A stretch of 64,000 bases of DNA from Vibrio mimicus (lineage in GTDB: Bacteria; Pseudomonadota; Gammaproteobacteria; Enterobacterales; Vibrionaceae): NCBI RefSeq assembly GCF_019048845.1, contig NZ_CP077426.1, forward strand, positions 481,501 through 545,500, read 5' to 3'. The position numbers were made by a program, and so were the translations under genes. Below, piece after piece: positions 21,731-31,562 of this stretch (the first letter of the stretch is position 1; each line of letters starts with the position of its first letter). The notes beneath the pieces are model-generated. The model ran no database searches, had not been told where the DNA came from, and saw only the letters and a program-made list of their open reading frames with translations.

Positions 21731-22549
21731 TTGAAAGTGTCGTCTCAATCAGCGGGTTCATCCATCAAACTTATTCAGATCACGGATACCCATTTGTTCG
21801 CGCCTGAAGAAGGCAGTTTGCTGAGCGTGAATACGTCTGACAGTTTTGCCGCTGTAGTTGCGGCTATTGGCGAAGAAATGGTGGAGTTTGATGCCGTACT
21901 CGCCACGGGCGATATTTCGCAAGACCATACGCCAGAGTCCTATCAGCGTTTTGTCGCTGGTATTCAGCCGTTGCACAAAGCGTGTTTCTGGCTGCCCGGT
22001 AACCATGATTATAAACCGAGTATGGATAGCGTATTCCCCGCGAGCCAAATACATGCGACAGAGCATGTGTTATTGGGTGAGCATTGGCAGATGGTTTTGC
22101 TCGACTCACAAGTTGTGGGCGTTCCTCACGGTAAACTGAGCCAACAACAACTTGAGCTACTGGACAGTAAGCTCGCCGAATACTCTGGACGTCACACATT
22201 AGTGTTGCTTCATCATCACCCACTTCTCGTTGGGAGTGCTTGGCTTGATCAACACTCACTCAAAGAGAGTGAGCGTTTTTGGGATGTCGTTGCGCAGCAC
22301 AGTAATGTGAAAGCCATTTTGTGCGGGCATGTTCATCAGGAGATGGATCGCCTTCATTTGGGAGCACGAGTGATGGCAACACCATCTACTTGTGTGCAGT
22401 TTAAGCCCAATTCACAAGATTTCGCGTTAGATAACTGCTCACCCGGCTGGCGTGAATTAACATTACACGCGGATGGTCAAGTGAGTACCCAAGTGAAACG
22501 GCTCAAGCAAGGCCTATTCTTACCTGATTTTAACTCGAACGGATACTGA
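21731..22549 (+). CDS. cpdA: 3',5'-cyclic-AMP phosphodiesterase CpdA
   Basis: Metallophosphoesterase that degrades cAMP and so damps CRP signalling. The 272 residues have the calcineurin-like motifs D-x-H in ITDTHLF, GDISQD, GNHD in LPGNHDY, LLHHHP and GHVHQE. They end like E. coli CpdA with ATPSTCVQFKP and a final NGY. The start is a TTG with TTAGG about ten bases upstream; a GTG two codons later is the alternative. The gap to yqiB is 24 bases, and yqiA follows one base after the stop. Confidence 0.93.
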   Translation: MKVSSQSAGSSIKLIQITDTHLFAPEEGSLLSVNTSDSFAAVVAAIGEEMVEFDAVLATGDISQDHTPESYQRFVAGIQPLHKACFWLPGNHDYKPSMDSVFPASQIHATEHVLLGEHWQMVLLDSQVVGVPHGKLSQQQLELLDSKLAEYSGRHTLVLLHHHPLLVGSAWLDQHSLKESERFWDVVAQHSNVKAILCGHVHQEMDRLHLGARVMATPSTCVQFKPNSQDFALDNCSPGWRELTLHADGQVSTQVKRLKQGLFLPDFNSNGY

Positions 22550-22550
22550 T

Positions 22551-23138
22551 ATGACTGCCCGTCCTGCACTGCTGCTCTACATCCATGGCTTTAACAGCTC
22601 ACCCTTATCGCACAAAGCACAAGTGATGGTTCGGTATTGCCAACAGCATAGGTCCGATATCAAAGTCGTGGTGCCTAAGTTACCGAGCTTTCCAGCGCAA
22701 GCGGCGCAGCATCTGTTGTCTGTCGTGGAACAATATAGTGCAGAGTATCGAATCGGCTTGGTGGGTAGCTCGTTGGGTGGTTATCTCTCCACTTGGTTAA
22801 ATGCCCAATTTGGCTTGCGTGCAGTGCTGATTAATCCCGCAGTGAAGCCATATGAACTGCTAGCCGATTTTCTCGGTGAACAGGTGAACCCTTACACTCA
22901 AGAGCGTTACGTGCTCAACGCATGTCATATTGATGAGTTGAAAGCGCTCGATACGCCAGTGCTGAAACAGCCAAGCGATTTTTGGCTACTGCAGCAAAAA
23001 GGCGACGAAGTGCTGGATTACCGACAAGCAGTCGATAAATACCAAGCCGCTAAGCAGACGGTGGAAGAGGGCGGTGACCACAGTTTTGTAGATTTTGAGC
23101 GTTATCCAGCACAGATTATTCAATTCTTAGGGCTGTAA
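22551..23138 (+). CDS. yqiA: YqiA-type esterase (alpha/beta hydrolase)
   Basis: 195 residues of the UPF0227/YqiA alpha/beta hydrolase family; the E. coli homologue has esterase activity on acyl-CoA substrates. The motifs are LYIHGFNSSP (oxyanion region), the nucleophile elbow GSSLGG, DEVLDY carrying the acid residue and the late histidine in GGDHSF. It starts one base after cpdA and precedes parE, the same order as in E. coli (yqiA-parE). Confidence 0.9.
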   Translation: MTARPALLLYIHGFNSSPLSHKAQVMVRYCQQHRSDIKVVVPKLPSFPAQAAQHLLSVVEQYSAEYRIGLVGSSLGGYLSTWLNAQFGLRAVLINPAVKPYELLADFLGEQVNPYTQERYVLNACHIDELKALDTPVLKQPSDFWLLQQKGDEVLDYRQAVDKYQAAKQTVEEGGDHSFVDFERYPAQIIQFLGL

Positions 23139-23468
23139 GTTTCGGCTGGCTTCGGCGGTTTTCTGCTCTGCGCAGTGTTTTGCTGCGCAAAGCCTCATAA
23201 ATTTACCTGATCCTTGCGCTGTATCCTTGACATAAAGGGGCAGCTTCCAGACTATGTTCCCCTTATACTTTGGCGTAAAAGCAGCAACCAGTTTGAAAAG
23301 TGTGAGGCGAGATTAAATGGCTCGTTTCACTCCAATTCTGTGGCTTAACTTGCTTAAGTGAACACCTGAAATAATGCGATTATTCGCACAAATTATGCAC
23401 AAAAACACAGGTTTTCATTTAGCGCTGATAAAGTTACCAATCATTGAGCAAATAAAGCATTCCGTATT
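23139..23468 (+). other. 330-base non-coding stretch upstream of parE, rich in dyads
   Basis: No credible ORF. It holds TGCGCAG / CTGCGCA (23169-23175 with 23183-23189), a 10-bp stem with two G-U pairs GTGAGGCGAG / CTCGTTTCAC (23302-23311 with 23321-23330), CTTAA / TTAAG near 23343-23357 and AATAAT / ATTATT near 23372. TTGACA near 23227 and TATACT near 23267 are too far apart to be one promoter. It is probably a structured parE leader or holds a small RNA; nothing is assignable. Confidence 0.45.
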
Positions 23469-25349
23469 ATGACTGAACAATATAATGCTGGCGCCATTGA
23501 GGTTCTCAATGGCTTAGAACCAGTGCGTCGCAGACCGGGAATGTATACCGACACCACGCGTCCCAACCACCTTGGGCAAGAAGTGATCGACAACTCCGTC
23601 GATGAAGCGCTGGCCGGATACGCCTCGAAAATTCAGGTAATTCTCCATGCCGATCAATCGCTTGAAGTAATTGATGATGGGCGAGGCATGCCTGTCGATG
23701 TTCACCCAGAAGAAAAAGTTTCTGGGGTCGAGCTTATCCTGTGCAAACTGCACGCCGGTGGTAAGTTCTCCAACAAAAACTACCAATTCTCCGGTGGCTT
23801 GCACGGGGTAGGTATTTCGGTGGTGAATGCTCTGTCGAAACGCGTGGAAGTCGCCGTGCGTCGTGATGGTCAAGTGTATGAAATTGCCTTTGAACACGGC
23901 GATAAAGTGACTGAACTGGCCGTTACTGGCACGTGTGGCCGTCGCAATACCGGTACTAGCGTCCATTTCTGGCCAGATACCAAATACTTTGACTCACCGA
24001 ATTTCTCCGTATCGCGCCTAGTGAATAACTTGCGCGCCAAGGCCGTGCTTTGCCCAGGTTTAGAGATCATCTTTACCGATAAGGTCAACAACAACGAGCA
24101 TCGTTGGCTGTACGAAGATGGCCTAAAAGATTATCTGGCCGAAGGGGTAAAAGGTTATACCTTACTGCCGGAAGAGCCGTTTACTGGCGAATTTACCGCG
24201 CAAACTGAAGCAGCAACGTGGGCGGTGATTTGGCTACCCGAAGGTGGCGAATTGATCACCGAAAGCTACGTTAACCTGATCCCAACCGCGCAAGGCGGTA
24301 CCCATGTCAACGGCTTACGCCAAGGCTTGCTGGATGCGATGCGCGAGTTCTGTGAGTTCCGCAATCTGCTGCCACGCGGGGTGAAATTGACAGGCGAAGA
24401 TGTGTTTGACCGCTGTGCTTATGTACTGTCGATCAAGATGCAAGATCCGCAGTTTGCTGGCCAAACCAAAGAGCGCCTCTCTTCACGCCAATCGGCGGCG
24501 TTTGTCTCCGGCGTGGTGAAAGATGCCTTCAGCTTGTGGCTTAACGAAAAACCGCAACTGGCAGAGCAGTTAGCCGAAGTTTGTATTGCCAACGCGCACA
24601 GCCGAATGCGTGCCAGCAAGAAAGTGGTGCGCAAGAAGATCGCTTCAGGCCCTGCCTTACCAGGTAAATTGACCGACTGTACAGTGCAAGACCTTAACCG
24701 CACTGAACTCTTCTTGGTGGAAGGGGATTCTGCGGGCGGCTCGGCGAAGCAAGCGCGGGATCGTGAATTCCAAGCGGTGATGCCACTGCGCGGTAAAATC
24801 CTCAATACGTGGGAAGTTTCTGCCGATCAGGTACTGGCTTCACAAGAAGTACACGATATCTCGGTCGCATTGGGCATAGATCCTGATAACGACAACCTCG
24901 AAGCACTGCGCTACGGCAAAGTCTGTATCCTTGCCGATGCGGACTCGGATGGTCTGCACATCGCGACCTTGCTGTGTGCCCTATTTACTCGCCATTTCCG
25001 CGCGTTGGTGAAAGCCGGTCACGTCTATGTTGCCATGCCGCCGCTCTACCGCATCGACTGTGGTAAAGAGGTGTTCTACGCACTGGATGATCAGGAAAAA
25101 GAGGGCGTGTTAGAGCGTCTGAGCCAGAAAAAAGCCAAAGTGAACGTGCAACGCTTTAAAGGTCTGGGTGAAATGAACCCGCTGCAATTGCGCGAAACCA
25201 CGATGGATCCCAACACTCGCCGCTTGGTGCAACTGACCATTGATGATGCTGAAGCGACCGACGAGATGATGGATATGCTGCTGGGTAAAAAGCGTGCGGA
25301 TGACCGCCGAGCTTGGCTGCAACGTAACGGCGATATGGCAGAGGTGTAA
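23469..25349 (+). CDS. parE: DNA topoisomerase IV subunit B
   Basis: ATPase subunit of topoisomerase IV, which unlinks daughter chromosomes. The 626 residues start MTEQYNAGAIEVLNGLEPVR. The GHKL ATPase motifs are EVIDNSVDEALAG, DDGRGMPV and GGLHGVGISVVNALS. The Toprim region has LVEGDSAGGSAKQ and DADSDGLHI (the latter in place of the more usual DAD-x-D-G-x-H-I). Like E. coli ParE, it lacks the extra GyrB insert. parC starts three bases after its stop, so the subunits are co-translated. Confidence 0.97.
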   Translation: MTEQYNAGAIEVLNGLEPVRRRPGMYTDTTRPNHLGQEVIDNSVDEALAGYASKIQVILHADQSLEVIDDGRGMPVDVHPEEKVSGVELILCKLHAGGKFSNKNYQFSGGLHGVGISVVNALSKRVEVAVRRDGQVYEIAFEHGDKVTELAVTGTCGRRNTGTSVHFWPDTKYFDSPNFSVSRLVNNLRAKAVLCPGLEIIFTDKVNNNEHRWLYEDGLKDYLAEGVKGYTLLPEEPFTGEFTAQTEAATWAVIWLPEGGELITESYVNLIPTAQGGTHVNGLRQGLLDAMREFCEFRNLLPRGVKLTGEDVFDRCAYVLSIKMQDPQFAGQTKERLSSRQSAAFVSGVVKDAFSLWLNEKPQLAEQLAEVCIANAHSRMRASKKVVRKKIASGPALPGKLTDCTVQDLNRTELFLVEGDSAGGSAKQARDREFQAVMPLRGKILNTWEVSADQVLASQEVHDISVALGIDPDNDNLEALRYGKVCILADADSDGLHIATLLCALFTRHFRALVKAGHVYVAMPPLYRIDCGKEVFYALDDQEKEGVLERLSQKKAKVNVQRFKGLGEMNPLQLRETTMDPNTRRLVQLTIDDAEATDEMMDMLLGKKRADDRRAWLQRNGDMAEV

Positions 25350-25352
25350 CGA

Positions 25353-27638
25353 ATGTCTACTGAAATCAGCTTTGATGGCGTTGAACAGCTGCCGCTGCGC
25401 AAATTTACTGAAGACGCTTATCTCAACTATTCGATGTACGTCATCATGGACCGTGCCTTGCCCTACATTGGCGATGGCTTAAAACCGGTACAACGACGTA
25501 TCATCTACGCGATGTCTGAGTTGGGTCTCTCGGCATCGGCCAAATACAAAAAATCAGCACGTACCGTGGGTGACGTACTGGGTAAATACCATCCGCATGG
25601 CGATTCGGCCTGTTACGAAGCCATGGTGTTGATGGCGCAGCCATTCTCTTATCGCTATCCGTTAGTGGATGGTCAAGGTAACTGGGGTGCACCGGACGAT
25701 CCGAAATCGTTCGCGGCCATGCGTTATACCGAAGCCAAACTGTCAAAGTTTGCCGAGATTTTACTCAGTGAATTAGGCCAAGGCACGGTGGATTGGCAAC
25801 CAAACTTTGACGGCACCATGCAAGAGCCGAAAATGTTGCCTGCGCGCCTACCGCACATTCTGCTCAATGGTGTCACCGGCATCGCGGTAGGTATGGCGAC
25901 CGACATTCCACCGCACAATGTGCGTGAAGTGGCGGATGCAACCATTCACCTCATCGATAATCCTAACGCGCCGCTGACCGATTTAATGCAGTACGTCAAA
26001 GGCCCAGATTTCCCGACCGAAGCAGAAATCATCACTCCAACGGTTGAGCTAGAGAAGATCTATCGCTCGGGTCGTGGCAGCGTCAGAATGCGCGCGGTGT
26101 GGTGCAAAGAGGGTTCGGACATCGTGATCACCGCGCTGCCGCATCAAGTCTCGGGTGCGAAGCTGCTGGAGCAGATCGCCGCGCAGATGCGCGCCAAGAA
26201 GCTGCCAATGGTGGAAGACTTGCGCGATGAATCGGATCATGAAAACCCAACGCGTATCGTGATCGTGCCGCGCTCAAATCGCGTCGATTGCGATCTGCTG
26301 ATGAACCATTTGTTCGCCTCAACGGATCTGGAAAAAAGCTTCCGCGTTAACCTGAACATGATTGGTCTCGATAATCGTCCTCAGGTTAAAGGTTTAGTGC
26401 AAATTCTGAGTGAGTGGATCAGCTTCCGCCGTGAAACGGTACGCTCACGTTTGCAATATCGCCTCGATAAAGTGCTGGCTCGTTTGCACATTTTGCAAGG
26501 TTTGCTGATTGCTTATCTCAACCTTGATGAAGTGATTGAGATCATCCGCAACGAAGACGATCCGAAAGCGGTGTTGATGGCACGCTTTGATCTGACCGAT
26601 CTTCAAGCGGACGCGATCTTAGATACCAAGTTACGCCACTTGGCGAAACTGGAAGAGATGAAGATCCGCGGTGAGCAAGATGAGCTGGAAAAAGAGCGCA
26701 AAAAACTGGAAGAGCTACTCGGCTCTGAACGTCGCCTCAATAATCTGCTCAAAAAAGAGATCAAAGCGGATGCCGACAAGTTTGGCGATGATCGCCGCTC
26801 ACCACTGGTCGAGCGCGAAGAAGCCAAAGCATTGACCGAGCGTGACCTTATGCCAAGCGAAGCGATCACCGTGGTGCTGTCTGAAAAAGGTTGGATCCGC
26901 CATGCCAAGGGCCATGATGTGGATTGCCAAAGCCTGAACTACAAAGCAGGCGATAACTATCTCACCCATGCCTGTGGTAAGAGCAATCAACAAGCGGTGT
27001 TCTTGGGCAGCGATGGCCGTAGTTACTCGCTCGAATCGCACACGCTGCCATCAGCACGTGGTCAAGGTGAGCCGATCACGGGACGTTTGAACGTAGCTGA
27101 AGGCACCACGATTCGTCAGGTTGTCATGGGCGAAGAAGATCAGCTCTGGCTGGTGGGTTCTGATGCCGGCTACGGCTTTGTGTGTAAAGGCGATGATCTG
27201 CTGTCGAAAAACCGCAGTGGTAAAGCGCTGATCAACTTGCCGGAAAACTCGGAAGTGATGACGCCACAAGTGATTGCCGATCTGGATAAAGACGAGATTT
27301 TAGCCATTACCAACCAAGGGCGTATGTTGTTGTTCCCGATTAAGGATCTGCCGCAACTGAGCAAAGGTAAAGGTAACAAGATCATCAACATTCCTGCGGC
27401 GAAAGCGAAAACCCGTGAGGAAGTGCTGTCCAACCTGATGGTACTGCCACAAGGCGCCTCAATTACCCTGTATGCGGGCAAACGTAAGCTAGGTTTGAAG
27501 GTGAGTGATCTGGATAACTTCCGTGGTGAGCGTGGCCGCCGTGGTGGCTTGCTGCCTCGTGGTTTACAGCGTGTGACCGCGATTGAGATTGAAAGCTCAG
27601 CTGAGCCGAGCAGCACCGATAACAATGAAGAAGAATAG
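25353..27638 (+). CDS. parC: DNA topoisomerase IV subunit A
   Basis: DNA-cleaving subunit of topoisomerase IV. The 761 residues compare with 752 in E. coli. The winged-helix breakage domain shows [11 protein letters not shown] and the catalytic tyrosine in RYTEAKL (Tyr125). The C-terminal half has the beta-pinwheel DNA-wrapping repeats. The quinolone-resistance region reads [11 protein letters not shown] with Ser85 and Glu89, the wild-type, susceptible form. The extreme C-terminus is acidic. A good terminator follows. Confidence 0.97.
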   Translation: MSTEISFDGVEQLPLRKFTEDAYLNYSMYVIMDRALPYIGDGLKPVQRRIIYAMSELGLSASAKYKKSARTVGDVLGKYHPHGDSACYEAMVLMAQPFSYRYPLVDGQGNWGAPDDPKSFAAMRYTEAKLSKFAEILLSELGQGTVDWQPNFDGTMQEPKMLPARLPHILLNGVTGIAVGMATDIPPHNVREVADATIHLIDNPNAPLTDLMQYVKGPDFPTEAEIITPTVELEKIYRSGRGSVRMRAVWCKEGSDIVITALPHQVSGAKLLEQIAAQMRAKKLPMVEDLRDESDHENPTRIVIVPRSNRVDCDLLMNHLFASTDLEKSFRVNLNMIGLDNRPQVKGLVQILSEWISFRRETVRSRLQYRLDKVLARLHILQGLLIAYLNLDEVIEIIRNEDDPKAVLMARFDLTDLQADAILDTKLRHLAKLEEMKIRGEQDELEKERKKLEELLGSERRLNNLLKKEIKADADKFGDDRRSPLVEREEAKALTERDLMPSEAITVVLSEKGWIRHAKGHDVDCQSLNYKAGDNYLTHACGKSNQQAVFLGSDGRSYSLESHTLPSARGQGEPITGRLNVAEGTTIRQVVMGEEDQLWLVGSDAGYGFVCKGDDLLSKNRSGKALINLPENSEVMTPQVIADLDKDEILAITNQGRMLLFPIKDLPQLSKGKGNKIINIPAAKAKTREEVLSNLMVLPQGASITLYAGKRKLGLKVSDLDNFRGERGRRGGLLPRGLQRVTAIEIESSAEPSSTDNNEEE

Positions 27639-27640
27639 AC

Positions 27641-27668
27641 AAGAGGAGCCATTTGGCTCCTCTTTCTT
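27641..27668. terminator. Terminator between parC and yacG
   Basis: AAGAGGAGCC / GGCTCCTCTT perfect stem (27641-27650 with 27655-27664) with an ATTT loop, then TCTTTATT on the plus strand. It lies between convergent genes. Confidence 0.85.
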
Positions 27669-27686
27669 TATTCTCAAACCTGCGAA

Positions 27687-27884
27687 CTAATACTGATCTT
27701 CTGACCAACCATCGCTGTCGGACATATCAGGCGCGCCGGGAATGGCTTTTTCTTCATCTGCCCACTCACCAAAATCAATCATCTGACACTGCTTGCTGCA
27801 AAATGGGCGGTGTGGGCTCTGTTCGCCCCATTCCACATCGGTGCCACACTGTGGGCATTTTACGATAGTGAGTTTTTTGGTCAT
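27687..27884 (-). CDS. yacG: DNA gyrase inhibitor YacG
   Basis: 65-residue zinc protein. [10 protein letters not shown] and [18 protein letters not shown] give the two cysteine pairs C-x2-C and C-x3-C of the YacG family. The E. coli protein binds GyrB and inhibits gyrase. The C-terminal tail is acidic. It is the last gene of the minus-strand series pilD-coaE-zapD-yacG. Confidence 0.92.
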   Translation of the reverse strand: MTKKLTIVKCPQCGTDVEWGEQSPHRPFCSKQCQMIDFGEWADEEKAIPGAPDMSDSDGWSEDQY

Positions 27885-27973
27885 AACACTGTCCTATTGA
27901 AAATAGCTGTAACGGCTTACTTTTCATCAAAGCTAAGTTCGTAAAATTCTTTCGAGAAAAAAGTAGTGAGGCT

Positions 27974-28714
27974 TTAGCAGCACACCGCCAAATCAAAGGC
28001 GATATCTTGAGTGCAGGCTTGCCCGTTGTGAAAGTCGATAAATTTGATGGCAAAACGGTTCTTATGCCCAGAAATCATCGGGTAAACACCGTATTCGAGC
28101 GGAATCGCAAGGCGCAGGATGTTGGCATCTTCCGCATCGCTTTGGTAGAAACCGTTGCTTGCCATGCGTGAGCGATAGTGGCCGGTTTCACGAGTCAACT
28201 TAAGCCACAGCTTGAGTGCGTTCGAAAGCGGCGTGAGGGTTTGCATCCATAGTTGGGCATCATGCGTTTTGCGTTCTAATGGTAAATGTAACCAGTAGTG
28301 CAGCGCAGGCAAATCAAAGCAACATGAACCACCCGGTAGATTAAAGCGCTGACGAATTGCGCTGAGAAAGCGATCTTCTTTGAGTGATTGGCCAAAACGC
28401 TCAGCACTCATTAAATCACGATGCACTTCATCGACTTCGGCTAGAAGAGAGTTAAGCATCTCCTGATCCACTCCTTCCACGTTCAGCCAGCTGCGATAGG
28501 TTAAGCGCTGCTTTTCCATATCTTTAGCCAGTTCACTTTTCAGTTGAATTTGCTCAAAAATTTCGAGCATATCGAACAGAGAACGGAAGAAAAGTTGATG
28601 TTGAAAACCATCACTGAACGCGGAGGCACGCTCCATCTGATTGAGCAGCGCTTCGACACGCAGGTAGATGCGTGTTTTTTCATTGAGAGGGTGTTCAAAC
28701 TGGTGCGTGGTCAT
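27974..28714 (-). CDS. zapD: Cell division protein ZapD
   Basis: Cross-links FtsZ filaments and stabilises the Z-ring. The 246 residues match E. coli ZapD (YacF) closely in length. They open [21 protein letters not shown] and contain [22 protein letters not shown], the conserved signature. It is helical in the N-terminal half, with a beta-rich second half. The coaE-zapD-yacG order is the same as in E. coli. Its partner FtsZ is encoded about 34 kb away in this window. Confidence 0.95.
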   Translation of the reverse strand: MTTHQFEHPLNEKTRIYLRVEALLNQMERASAFSDGFQHQLFFRSLFDMLEIFEQIQLKSELAKDMEKQRLTYRSWLNVEGVDQEMLNSLLAEVDEVHRDLMSAERFGQSLKEDRFLSAIRQRFNLPGGSCCFDLPALHYWLHLPLERKTHDAQLWMQTLTPLSNALKLWLKLTRETGHYRSRMASNGFYQSDAEDANILRLAIPLEYGVYPMISGHKNRFAIKFIDFHNGQACTQDIAFDLAVCC

Positions 28715-28745
28715 TGAGCTAGCCTTGGATTCTTTGCACTTATTC

Positions 28746-29354
28746 TCACAAATTTTGCCTGCTCATGGCTAGATACTTTTGGTGCAATAGTGTGATTTGA
28801 GGCAAAAGTTTCTGGTTTTCTGCGTTATTTTTGAGCACATCATCAGCAATCGCCAAACGCTGAGCGCGTGAGGCTTGCGCAGCAAGGATAGCCTCAGCTT
28901 GTTCGCGAGATACCTTATCGCGCGCCATGGTGCGCTCAATCTGTATTTTTTCATCCACATCGACCACTAACACGCGATCGGCCATGGTTTGCAATTGGTT
29001 TTCGACCAACAGGGGCACAATCAACAGCGCATAGGGTGAAGTGGTTTGAGTGATCGCTTGGCGCATACTTTGGCGGATCATCGGATGCAGCAGTTGGTTT
29101 AGCCACGCTTTTTCATTTGGGTCGGCAAAGATGCGTTCACGCAGCGCGGCGCGATTGAGTGAGCCATCAGGGTGCAAGATGGCTTGCCCAAAATGGCCGG
29201 CAATCGCTTTTAATCCTTCGGTTTCCGGTTCAACCATGTCACGTGCGATCACATCGGCATCGACCAGATCAATGCCAAACTGATCATGAAATAGATTGGC
29301 GACCGTGGTTTTGCCACTGGAGATGCCGCCGGTCAATGCCACGACAAAACTCAT
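28746..29354 (-). CDS. coaE: Dephospho-CoA kinase
   Basis: Last step of coenzyme A synthesis: phosphorylates the ribose 3'-hydroxyl of dephospho-CoA. The 202 residues run from [10 protein letters not shown]. The P-loop is GGISSGKTT, and the family motifs [12 protein letters not shown] and PLLVENQL are visible. A longer upstream reading (to 29387) lies inside pilD and lacks conservation. Its ATGA start overlaps the pilD stop by four bases, so the two are translationally coupled. Confidence 0.96.
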   Translation of the reverse strand: MSFVVALTGGISSGKTTVANLFHDQFGIDLVDADVIARDMVEPETEGLKAIAGHFGQAILHPDGSLNRAALRERIFADPNEKAWLNQLLHPMIRQSMRQAITQTTSPYALLIVPLLVENQLQTMADRVLVVDVDEKIQIERTMARDKVSREQAEAILAAQASRAQRLAIADDVLKNNAENQKLLPQITLLHQKYLAMSRQNL

Positions 29355-30226
29355 AACGGTTGTCCTACCCAAGTGGTGAAGTACCAATCAATCACCTTGT
29401 CGCCCCACAGTAAGGCAAACCATCCGGCGATGGCGAGATAAGGGCCAAACGGAAAGGCCATATCAATACCTTTTTTCTGCTGGCGCAGTTGGATTAAACC
29501 GAAAATCACGCCGACTACGGATGAGAGCAGCACGATGACTGGCAACTGCTGCCAACCCAACCAAGCGCCGAGTGCGGCGAGCAATTTGAAATCGCCATAA
29601 CCCATGCCTTCTTTGCCGGTCAGCAGTTTAAATAGCCAATAAATCGACCACAGCGAGAGATAACCCGCCATGGCTCCGATCACCGCATCACTGAGTGAAA
29701 CCGGAGAAAAACCAAGCAGTGCCAGTGCAATACCGCCCCACAGTAAAGGTAGCGTTAATTGGTCGGGCAGCAACAGGGTATCGAAGTCGATGAAGGTCGC
29801 CGCAATCAATACATAGCTGAAAAACAGCAGCGCCACGGCAAACACCCCGAACGGAAAATGAGTGGCAATCACTAAGCTCATGAGAGCAGTGAGGAGCTCA
29901 ATCAAGGGATAACGAGCGCTGATCGGTGCTTTACAGTGTGAGCATTGACCGCGCAGCGCCAGCCAACTCAGTAGCGGAATATTATCAATCACGCGAATCG
30001 GCGTTTGGCAGTGTGGGCAAGTGGAACGCGGCAAACTGAGGGTCAGTTTATCCTCTGGTGGCGTGATGCCATATTCAGGAAAACTCGCCGCACATTCCGC
30101 GCGCCATTCACGCTCCATGATTTTGGGTAAGCGATAGATCACCACATTGAGAAAGCTGCCGACAATCAAGCCAAACAGCGTGGCGAGCACCGGAAACAGC
30201 CAAGGGTAGAAGTAAAACAGTTCCAT
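29351..30226 (-). CDS. pilD: Prepilin peptidase / N-methyltransferase
   Basis: Inner-membrane aspartyl protease that cuts and N-methylates type IV prepilins and type II pseudopilins. The 291 residues start with [12 protein letters not shown] in TM1. A cytoplasmic loop carries the two zinc pairs CPHCQTP and CSHCKAP. The active-site aspartates are in [12 protein letters not shown] and [17 protein letters not shown]. About eight membrane helices are visible. In V. cholerae the homologue serves both pili and type II secretion, which links it to gspAB in the same window. Confidence 0.96.
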   Translation of the reverse strand: MELFYFYPWLFPVLATLFGLIVGSFLNVVIYRLPKIMEREWRAECAASFPEYGITPPEDKLTLSLPRSTCPHCQTPIRVIDNIPLLSWLALRGQCSHCKAPISARYPLIELLTALMSLVIATHFPFGVFAVALLFFSYVLIAATFIDFDTLLLPDQLTLPLLWGGIALALLGFSPVSLSDAVIGAMAGYLSLWSIYWLFKLLTGKEGMGYGDFKLLAALGAWLGWQQLPVIVLLSSVVGVIFGLIQLRQQKKGIDMAFPFGPYLAIAGWFALLWGDKVIDWYFTTWVGQPL

Positions 30227-30283
30227 TCTCTTGCTCTAAGCGAAATGAGGGCGCGCTCAATGGGCACGCCGTTTGTCGCCATA

Positions 30284-31510
30284 CTAACCCAATACACTCA
30301 TTAAGTTAAAGATAGGTAAGTACATCGCCACCACTAAGCCGCCCACGACTGTCCCAAGAAAGACGATGATCAGCGGCTCAAGAATCTTGCCCAAGTTATC
30401 GACCGTGTTATCGACTTCAAATTCATAGATGGTCGCGACCTTGTTGAGCATGTCATCTAATTGCCCTGACTCTTCACCGATCATCACCATTTGCAGCACC
30501 ATTTCGGGAAAGGCTTCGGTATTGCGCATGGCAATGTACATCGGCATACCCGCAGCGGTATCGCGGTACACCTCATTAATCGCGGTTTCAAAGTGCACAT
30601 TGCCGGAGGTTTTGGCAGTGGTTTTTAAACTGGCAAGGATCGGGATCCCCGCGGCAAAGCTGGTGGCGAGGGTACGGCTGAATTTGGCGATGGACGCTTT
30701 GGCGAGTACATTGCCAATAATCGGAAATTTCAGCCCTAATCGACTGGTTTTTAAACGGATTTGGAAGGAGTTTTTACGCAGCGCTTTCAAGCCCAAAATG
30801 GCTGCTGCGATAGCGATAAATGCCCATAAACTGTAAGCCTGCACCCAGTGTGAGAGTTTCAGTACTTGCTGCGTAAACCAAGGCAGTTCTGCACCAAAGC
30901 CTTTAAACATGCTTTCAAATTCTGGGATGACCATGGTGAGCATTAAGTAGGAAACTCCGAGCGCGACCAACACTACCATGCTGGGGTAGATGAGCGCTTT
31001 AATCACCTTGGCGCGTAGTTGCTCGCTTTTCTCGCGGTAGGTGGCCAAACGCTCAAACACCTCAGGTAAGTTACCGGACATCTCTCCGGTTTCCACTAAG
31101 TCGACATACAAGGTATCAAAATGGGTGCTGGCGGTGCGCATCGCTTTGGAAAGCGGTGTACCGGCTTCCACGCTTTTGGTGATTTGCGCCAGAATCGATT
31201 TCATCTCAGCTTTACGATGATTATCGCCCACTAACTTGAGAGCTTGCACAATGGGTACGCCCGTGGTGAGCATGGTCGCCAACTGCCGAGTCAAAATCGT
31301 AATATCTTTACTTTTCACGCGATGAGTTAGGCGTGCCAAGAGAGACACACTGCCTTTTTTCAGTTTTTTGATCTGAATATGCTGATCTTTGAGCTTATCG
31401 CGCACCTCGATTTCGGAGATGGCGAGCATCTGGCCGGAAACTTTTTTGCCGTTGCTGTTAATGCCTTTCCAGCGATAATTTTTCAGAGGTAAAGTTTGGG
31501 TCGCTTTCAT
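30284..31510 (-). CDS. pilC: Type IV pilus inner-membrane platform protein PilC
   Basis: 408 residues, GspF/PilC family. Two homologous cytoplasmic halves ([22 protein letters not shown] and [22 protein letters not shown]) are separated by membrane helices near residues 175-195 and 225-245. A third helix lies at the C-terminus ([22 protein letters not shown]). It connects the PilB motor to the growing pilus. The gap to pilB is 52 bases, on the same strand. Confidence 0.95.
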   Translation of the reverse strand: MKATQTLPLKNYRWKGINSNGKKVSGQMLAISEIEVRDKLKDQHIQIKKLKKGSVSLLARLTHRVKSKDITILTRQLATMLTTGVPIVQALKLVGDNHRKAEMKSILAQITKSVEAGTPLSKAMRTASTHFDTLYVDLVETGEMSGNLPEVFERLATYREKSEQLRAKVIKALIYPSMVVLVALGVSYLMLTMVIPEFESMFKGFGAELPWFTQQVLKLSHWVQAYSLWAFIAIAAAILGLKALRKNSFQIRLKTSRLGLKFPIIGNVLAKASIAKFSRTLATSFAAGIPILASLKTTAKTSGNVHFETAINEVYRDTAAGMPMYIAMRNTEAFPEMVLQMVMIGEESGQLDDMLNKVATIYEFEVDNTVDNLGKILEPLIIVFLGTVVGGLVVAMYLPIFNLMSVLG

Positions 31511-31562
31511 GTTTCGGCTCGTTGTGACAGGTTACAAAGTAAAAACTGATTGATAAAAAAGG

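Noticed and set aside
23227..23272. TTGACA...TATACT as the parE promoter
   Set aside because: The hexamers are more than 30 bases apart, far beyond the 16-18 base range.
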